A stretch of 64,000 nucleotides of DNA from Simmondsia chinensis (taxonomy: Eukaryota; Streptophyta; Magnoliopsida; Caryophyllales; Simmondsiaceae). The position numbers and the translations under genes are program-made. Positions 57,240 through 64,000 of the stretch are shown piece by piece. Under the pieces are notes generated by a model. That model was given only the letters and a program-made list of their open reading frames with translations, did no database searches and was not told the origin of the DNA. The stretch spans positions 17,365,193-17,429,192 of the forward strand of contig JAGTTD010000009.1 in assembly GCA_018398585.1 (NCBI GenBank), read 5' to 3'. Within the stretch, counting starts at the first letter, position 1, and each line of letters starts with the position of its first letter.

Positions 57240-57870
57240 TTTAGCGCTCTGAATGGTTTTGCTCCTTATTTAGATCAACCTCAATCCCGCGTGGGAGTAC
57301 TAAAAAGGCCATGAAATTTCCAGCTTGGACCCGAAAGCACGTTTTAACGGGTTCATTTTGAGATTGTGGCTTCTCATTCGTAAGAAGGCGCCTCTCAAAT
57401 CCTCCAAGTGTTGTCCTCGGGTTTTTTAGTCAACCACTATGTCATCAATATAGACTTCCATGGTTTTTCCAATTAAGTTATTAAAGATCATAATCATGGC
57501 TTGTTGGTAAGTGGCACTAGCATTCTTCAATCCAAATGGCATGGCCACCCATGCAAAGGTCCCTTTTGATTTAGGACATCTTAAAGCAGTCTTATGGGTA
57601 TCCTTCGAAGCTATCATAACTTGGTAGTACCCATAGTACCCGTCCATGAAAGACAATACCTCATGCCTCAAGGCTGAATTAATTAGAATATCAGCAATAG
57701 GCATAGGGTACTCGTGTTTTGGAGTGGCTTTGTTCAAGTCCTGAAGTCAATATAGGCTCCAATTTTACCGTTCTTCTAATTGCTGGGATTATTTTAGCCA
57801 GCCACTCAATGTACCTTGCTGCATGGATAAACTTAGCCTTCAAGAGCCCCTCAATTTCCTCTTATGAAAT
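57240..57870 (-). pseudogene. Gypsy reverse transcriptase fragment, minus strand
   Basis: 57737-57426 reads NKATPKHEYPMPIADILINS, FMDGYYGYYQVMIASKDTHK and MEVYIDDIVVD, with YIDD intact. It continues past a stop as HLEDLRGAFLRMRSHNLKMN and RGIEVDLNKEQ. Upstream, AARYIEWLAKIIPAIRRTVK is also recognisable. It is the same subtype as the RNase H at 56935 but on the opposite strand. Confidence 0.9.
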
Positions 57871-58604
57871 TCCTAAAATTAAGTAAGTACTCATGACTAT
57901 TTAGTTCTTATAGCCTTTGTGTCTCAAGTAAGTAAATTTGTAGGGGTGTTTTAACACCTGGTACCATGAGCTAACTTAATTATGAGCTACCTTTGGAAAC
58001 TCGTTACATGGGCTTAAGAGAAAGCTTAAGAAGAGCTAGCATAATAGGTTACTCGAAAAATGAATCTCTAAGCATCGATATCTTGTGTAAAAGACATTCC
58101 ACTTTCAGACATATATATTATGGTGTGATGGTTTCATGCCTTGGTACCCTGGGTAAGTAGGGTACTTTAAAACTTGGCAACCTAAACCAATTGAAAGGGC
58201 ACTTTGACCTCAAAGGCTACTACAATGGGTACTTAGAAAGAAAAAAGGAACCGAACACTTAAAAAGAGATGATTGCATGAGTATGAATTTCAATTTTTAG
58301 TCTTGGACATATCGAAGCAATATTGTTATAAGTGGCATGATTATTTAATTCTATTTGGTTTGAAAGTCTTGAAATTAGAGAGATCAAGTGAAAATTAACT
58401 TGCTTAGCCAACTTTTGAATTCATCATCGTAAGTGATTGGTACGCTTTTCCTAAGAGTGATTGTTTTGCTTTTAGAGCCTTAATTTGGGGATATCTCTGT
58501 CTTTTTTTCCTCCTAATTGAAGTAAACTTGTTAAGGAGTGAGGGTTAATTTTCTAGAAGCCTGATAATTTGATCTTTCTCGATAGCCTTGCTCGAGGACT
58601 AGCT

Positions 58605-59578
58605 AGATTTAAGTTTGGGGATAGTTTGATAAGTCTAATTTTATATGCACTTTTCATATGATTATAGACTCATTTAAGTATTGCTCATTTTTTCATTGTT
58701 TGCTTTTATATAAGAAAAGAGCAAAAACTAACTTTTAAGACATGGACCACAAACTCAACTCAAGCCCGAGGTTAGTATGCATGACAAAGTAAGAAGAGTT
58801 CAATTGAATCATCAATTCGACCCAAAAGAGCCATTGGGACATGGAGAAAATGAGAAGAGAAGAACAAAGGCAATATGAAGATTGAATTAGATTATGATCT
58901 TGTAATTTAGGAAAGTTTGGTTGTGTTTTTTGTTCCTTGATTCATGTATATTTTTCCTTAGCATTCAAAGATTAAAACTTAGGCAACACAAGCAAGGTTT
59001 GGGCAACAACATCACAACGGATGGCTAGGTTGATTTTTGCTCATTTTTGGAAAAATTTTGCGTAAGATACCTTTTTTATTGTATGGCGTACTTGAAAACT
59101 CTAATTGGATGCCTATATATTGAAAAAGACAAAGGCATGGGCGGACATCTTGAAGTTGGATAGCAGCTAGGACTGAAGAAGGAGAGGAGCAAGCAAGAAG
59201 AGAAAGCACGACAAAGGCAAAATGAGAAGATTGGCTTGCACTCCTCCACGTATTACCGAGTTCTTTCTATCCATATGTCTTTTATGATGTTTTTCTTTGA
59301 GTGTCCATAGTGTAGTCATGAACTAAATTCATCTTTCCAAGGCTACGATGTAGCCATAGTTGTAAGATATGCTCTTTTCTATTTTAAAGTATTCTATGTT
59401 TGTTTATTCCATTGTTGAAATGTTTATTATTGTTCTTCATTCTTTTTGAATGTTTAATCACCATTCAGAATATATAATGATTCGTAATGAGTCCGAGAGA
59501 GATATATGATGATTGCTAAAGTAATACACACCATAAATTGAGCGAACGCTCAAGATAGGTTAACGCAATTTGTGTGGC
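58605..59578 (+). repeat. Athila/Tat-like polypurine tract and LTR (interrupted)
   Basis: AAGTTTGGGGATAG precedes TGATAAGTCTAATTTTATAT at about 58629. This PPT and LTR start is characteristic of plant Athila/Tat gypsy elements, as is the CTCGAGGACTAGC just before it. The LTR runs to at least 59578, where the next element is inserted. 57900-58600 is its non-coding 3' region. Confidence 0.65.
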
Positions 59579-59937
59579 TGTCATGATTCTCACTTAATGG
59601 TAGGGACAAATTGAATAATACCAAAATTAGTAGTCAGGAAAGGGAGTTAGGTTTTCGTGGGAAAGTTGGCTGAGGAATTTGAATGTTAGTTTGAGTGCTT
59701 TGCTTTGTTTAGCTCTTATAAATAGGCTTTCTCCAATTATAATGGTCATTGATTGATGAAATGAAATAAAAAAATTCTCTCTCTTCTCAACTCAATTAGC
59801 CTCTTTCTTCTCTCATCTCTAATTCTACTATATCTAACCCTAATGGTGATCAACTGATCACAACAAGTTGGTATTAGAGCTACAATTTTGGCACCTTTGG
59901 GTTCTACAAGCTGGCGAAAGGTAAGAAGGTATCATTA

Positions 59938-60914
59938 ATGGCCACTTCGAACTCTGTTGGCAGTTCTGGACCTTCGAAAAAAATGTTGCAGTTCCAACAT
60001 CAACTCAGTGACCTAGTTTCTGCCATGGGTAACTTGAATCAGTCATAAGAATCAATGCACCATCAGTTACTAGCAGTGCAGGAGAAGCTCAGCCATGGTT
60101 CTAGATCTGAAATAGCTGGAAATGCTCCTGATGTACAAGCTCATGTAAGGCCTCCCGAACCTTTGATTCCTATTTCTTGGTTATAAAAACAAGGAATCAA
60201 TTCATCACAATCTACTAGAAACTCTCCAGTTAGGCAACCTAAAGTGGAGATTAGTAAGAACTCATCCTCAATCATGGATACATAGATGTGAAAGATTCTT
60301 TAGATTTTATGGGATTATGGATGGCCAAAAGGTAGAATTGCCTTAGTTTACTTGTTAGCAGATCAGGAGGTTTGGTTCCACAGCTTGATCACAAACAAGA
60401 CTGAGGTGTCATGGAACGAATTTGTAGAGGAGTTCTATGAGAGATTTAGTGAGTATGATTTGAATTGTGTAATGATCAGTTTAATAAACTAGCACAAACA
60501 GGAACAATGAGGGAATATATGACTAAGTTTGAGCATTTGAAGTCCTTGAGGATGATGGTGAATCTTTGTGCAAGTGAGAGCTACGGTGTATCTAGTTTTA
60601 TTAGTGGACCAAAGCTGAAGATCAAGAATCTAGTGAAAGCCTTGAATCTTAAGACCTTGAGTAAGGCCTATGCCAAGGAAAAATTGTTTGAATCCTTTGA
60701 TGAAGTCCTATCTGAAGGTAGTTCTAAGAATAAGAGTTTGCATCAGTCGCAAGGAAGCAAACCAGTGTCTATGCAGCCTTCTATAGTAGGTACCTTTATC
60801 GCTAGCAACAGGGCAAGCAAACCTAAGAGCATTAAAGATAAAAGGGCTAACAATTTGTGCTTCAAATGTAAGCAGAAGTATTTTTTTGCCATAAGTGCAG
60901 CTCAAGGCAGTTGA
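59938..60914 (+). pseudogene. Gag of the plus-strand gypsy
   Basis: It starts MATSNSVGSSGPSKKMLQFQ. Later, EVWFHSLITNKTEVSWNEFV and EYMTKFEHLKSLRMMV mark the retro-gag core. The knuckle is reduced to CFKCKQKYFFAISA, lacking the His and last Cys. Several stops occur before 60465 and there is a frameshift between the two halves. Confidence 0.85.
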
Positions 60915-60980
60915 TGGCAGTGTCTGGAAGTGATCAAGAGGTTTATGTTACTGATTCTAACACTAGTCTGTACCTGGTAA

Positions 60981-61714
60981 ATGAAGCTACTGAGGACGTA
61001 CATGAGGGAAGTTGAAATTTTAGTTCATGCATTAACAGGAGGTAAGGCTCATAACACCATCAAAATCAAGGGAATGGATAAGCAAAACTCTCTCCTCATA
61101 CTCATTGACAATGGGAGTACCCACAACTTTCTAGACCCCAAACTTGCCAAGAAGGTTGGGCATGAAATGGTGCAAAATTTTCCACTTCCAGTTACAATAG
61201 CAAATGGTAACACAATGCTAACTCAGACCAAATGCAAGTAGTTCCAATAGGAGATACAAGGACATGAGTTTCTGTATGATTTCATAATCCTCAAGCTAGA
61301 TGGAAGTGATATGGTTTTGGGGATAGATTGGATGAACACCATTAGCCCAATAGTGATGGATTTTGCTAACCTGTCAATGTCCTTTGATAGAATGGGAAGC
61401 ACCATCAAGTTACAGGGGGTAATGGAGCAGGTTTCATTGCGACTTGTGGATTCTAAAGGCTCAAAGAGGTGCTACAGAAGGGAGCTTTCCAGTGTATAGG
61501 CCACCTCTCAACCATACAAGCTGAGACTACAAGAGAACAGGTTGTTTCAAATCGCATCTTACTACGTTTACTACATTACTACAGTGATCTCTTTGAGCCT
61601 CCTTCATCCTTGCCTCCAAAAAGAGTTCTAGACCATGTCATTCCCCTAAAAGCTACTTCATCACTAATCAATCTTAGGCCATATAAGTATCCTCATGCTC
61701 AGAAATTAGAATAG
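60981..61714 (+). pseudogene. Protease and linker
   Basis: LILIDNGSTHNFLDPKLAKK shows the active site with DNG in place of DSG. Next come VLGIDWMNTISPIVMDFANL, then LRLLHYYSDLFEPPSSLPPK and VIPLKATSSLINLRPYKYPH leading into RT. Stops and a shift occur at about 61240 and 61480. Confidence 0.87.
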
Positions 61715-62496
61715 AGAAACAAGTGCATGAAATGCTCAAACAAACTTTATCAGACCAAGACACAACCCTTTTGCTTCCATAATCATCTTAGTTAAAAAGA
61801 GAGACAGCACATCAAGGATGTGCATAGACTATAGGCAATTGAATGCTCACACAATCAAAGATAAATTTGTTATACCCATCATTGATGATCTCTTTGATGA
61901 GTTTTGCGGTTCAATTTTCTATTCTAAGCTAAACTTGAGCCAAGGGTACACCAAATTCGAGTAAAAGATGGGGACATATACAAAACTGCTTTTAGAACTT
62001 ACCATGGGCATTTGAGTTTGTTGTCATGCCCTTTCATCTCACGAATGCTCCTGCAACCTTTCAAGCCTTATGAATGCCATTTTTAAATCTTTTCTGAACA
62101 AATTGGTACTAGTATTCTTTGATGGCATACTATTCTATAGTCCATGCTGTGATTCCCATCTACAACATTTATAGCTTGTGTTTGACATCATGGCACACCA
62201 CAAATTGTTTGCCAAACTTTCCAAATGCTCATTTGCCCGCTAAAGTAGAATATCTTGGTCATGTCGTGTACAGTGATGGGGTGTCAACTGACCCTAGCAA
62301 GGTTCAAGTTGTGGAAAGGTGGCCTACTCCTACTAACATCAAGTCATTAAGGGGATTCTTGGGTCTCACTGGTTACTATAGGAAGTTCATTGCAGGATGT
62401 GGAGTGATAGCTAAGCCCTTGATGAACTTGCTTGAGAGAGATGCTTTTGTCTGGTCGGAAGAGTCATAAAAAGCATGTCACAGACTTAAATAAGCC
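61715..62496 (+). pseudogene. Reverse transcriptase with mutated catalytic motif
   Basis: The 5' half (61715-62110) is readable only across frames: CIDYRQLNAHTIKD-like, then FEFVVMPFHLTNAPATF. The catalytic site reads VFFDGILFYS at about 62107-62136, so the second Asp of F-x-D-D is Gly. From about 62239 the frame is clean: VEYLGHVVYSDGVSTDPSKV and RGFLGLTGYYRKFIAGCGVI. Confidence 0.87.
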
Positions 62497-63471
62497 ATGT
62501 GTTCTGCTCCAGTGTTAGCAATGCCCAACTTTGAGGAGTTCTTTATCCTAGATACTGATGCTTGCCACCAAGAAGTTGGGGCAGTTCTCATGCAGAGGGA
62601 TAGACCCATTGCCTTCTTAAGTCAAGACTTGAGCCCAAAAGATATGGGGCAATCTATCTATGAAAAAGAGTATTTAGCCATACTCTTAGCTATGCAGAAA
62701 TGGGGGCACCACCTGGAGGGACAACATTTCATTATAAGAATAGATCATGAAAGCCTTAAGTACTTGCTCAAGTAGAGAATCTCAATCAGAATACATAAGA
62801 AGGGGTTGACGAAGATGTTGGGCTTAGATTACTCTATTTAGTATCAAAAAAGGAAGGAGAATCTAGTGGCTGATGCCTTATCTAAGCAAGGGAAAAATCT
62901 ACCAGAATGTCAATTCAGTGCCATTTCTACCATTAAGCCCTTGCGGATGGAGGATGTTACTAAGTATTACAAGCAACACACCTATGAAGGTCTTATTCAA
63001 GCAGTCACTGGCAATGTCGCAGCAGTTTCGGATATAACTTTCAGTAATGGGGTTTTGCATATTAGTGGAAGAATTTACATTAGCTCTGCTCTTGATCTTA
63101 GGAAACAAGTGTTCTCTGCCCTGCATTCCTCAACCTTAGGGGGTCATTTAGGCATTTTGGTTAGTTATCAAAGACTGAAGTTGTGGTTTGTTTAGAGAGG
63201 TATGAAGAAGGATGTGGTAGATTAGGTTCACTCATGTGATGTGTGTCAAAGAAGCAAGGCTGAACACTACCTGTATCTTGGACTGCTACAACCTTTCCCC
63301 ATTTTTGATCAGGCATGGCAGCGCATCAATATGGATTTCATCGAAGGGCTTCCTAAGTCAGAGGGTAAGATTGTTATAAGGGTTGTGGTAGATAAATTTT
63401 TCCAAGTGTGGCCATTTCTTTGCCTTACATCAACCTTTTTCAGCTCTGCAGTTGGCAAGGTTTTTCCTTGA
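62497..63471 (+). pseudogene. RNase H and integrase N-terminal part
   Basis: It continues in the register of the RT thumb. Motifs seen are ILDTDACHQEVGAVLMQRDR, YEKEYLAILLAMQKWGHHLE, IRIDHESLKYLLK, LVADALSKQG (RNase H), then HSSTLGGHLGILVSYQRLKL, CDVCQRSK (finger) and INMDFIEGLPKSEG, VVVDKF (core start). Stops are TAG at about 62773, 62839, 63193 and 63223. The core ends at KVFP in this frame, with FLDNVYKLY readable in another, right at the LTR junction. Confidence 0.88.
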
Positions 63472-63491
63472 TAATGTTTATAAACTTTATG

Positions 63492-64000
63492 TGTTGGGAT
63501 GAATTTCAAAAATTTTCCCTAATTTAATAAAGTTAACGCAGTGGAAGGGTTTAAAATTTTTAATTTTAAACCTAGGGTTGATTTAAAATTCTTAATTTTC
63601 AATTTACAGATTTAAATTCCTAATTTAAATCTACAGCCACTACTCTAATATATTCGTAATAATTGCACGAACTATAGCTAGCATAATAAGAAAGCTGTAA
63701 AATAGAAAAGCGAAAACTAAAAGAGAAGGAAAGAAGAATACCTGGAATTGCTCCAATAATAAAGAATATCAAAAAGAGAAAGAACTCCAAGGAAGCCAAT
63801 AAAACCGAGACCCAACTGCCTTTTATTCAATGACCTCGAAACCGCCCGGAGAGGCTCCAAAAAATATTAGACTATAGAAAAAAAAAATTTCAACTAAAAA
63901 TTTTCTCTCTAATTAGGTCTCAGAAAGTCAATACTTTGAAAAACCTTTTATTTTGAATTAATTGATTACCAAACCATAAAATTGGTACCTATATTTATAG
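63492..64000 (-). repeat. Copia-like LTR, runs off the window
   Basis: It begins TGTTGGGATGAATTTC inside the integrase codons FLDNVYKLY and resembles 53597-54076. Minus-sense TATAAATA at 63992-63999 suggests minus orientation. The right end lies outside the window. Confidence 0.65.

Larger units (their letters stand above)
59579..63491 (+). mobile_element. Ty3/gypsy element, decayed, cut by a copia-like LTR
   Basis: The 5' LTR is about 59579-59865 (TGTCATGA...CACAACA, TATAAATA at 59717-59724). The PBS TGGTATTAGAGC is at 59869-59880. Gag starts at ATG 59938. The order is gag, protease, RT, RNase H, integrase, ending inside the integrase core at 63491 where another LTR begins. It is close kin of the element at 23065-27438, as both gags share VSSFISG.K.KIKNLVKA and KTLSKAYAK.KLFE. 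Confidence 0.87.

Overview
This is a flowering-plant nuclear DNA window: AT-rich, dominated by LTR retrotransposons, with GT-AG introns, plant-type LINEs, hAT-like MITEs and an Au-family SINE. The species cannot be told from the sequence alone. The only host gene I can support is on the + strand. It is represented by two exons, 1108-1200 and 42773-42886, separated by a 41,572-bp GT-AG intron. Spliced in phase 0, they read as the C-terminus of a sirohydrochlorin-ferrochelatase-like (SirB/CbiX) chloroplast protein. An in-frame TAG sits immediately before the terminal Cys-x2-Cys-x5-Cys motif. Earlier exons must lie left of the window or are not recognised.

Inside the intron the DNA is almost entirely nested mobile elements. 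2302-18090 (minus) is a degenerate Tekay/Del-like Ty3/gypsy chromovirus with 1.4-kb LTRs and a perfect GTTTT target duplication. Its 3' LTR is split by two + strand elements: a 2.4-kb gag-only gypsy derivative (3448-5824), and a LARD-like element (about 5936-10386) carrying a 679-codon unrecognised reading frame. Its reverse transcriptase is split by a solo LTR of the same family (12941-14361). A 0.4-kb-arm hairpin follows (18285-19352). Next come two LINE remnants in opposite orientation (19430-20283 plus; 20284-32083 minus). The minus LINE is interrupted by a second LARD-like element (21151-29572), which itself contains a 3'-deleted gypsy (23065-27438), and by a hAT-like element (29837-30554). 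After a possible GC-rich solo LTR (32710-34164) lies a minus-strand Ty1/copia element (34569-40257). It contains a 5'-truncated Au SINE with a perfect 17-bp target duplication.

Downstream of the last exon (42887 onward) are MITEs and a 72-bp tandem duplication. A large AT-rich inverted-repeat structure follows (about 45200-51190). Its centre holds two head-to-tail gag-only gypsy derivatives (46973-50218). Next are another gag-only element (51267-53434), a copia-like LTR (53597-54076), a MITE, and gypsy RT and RNase H fragments facing in opposite directions (56935-57870). An Athila/Tat-like LTR (58629-59578) is interrupted by a decayed + strand gypsy element (59579-63491), which is in turn interrupted by a copia-like LTR running off the window (63492-64000).

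No element in the window encodes an intact gag-pol. Most in-frame stops are single transitions from CAG or TGG codons, as expected of old methylated plant retrotransposons. I saw no rRNA, tRNA or CRISPR.
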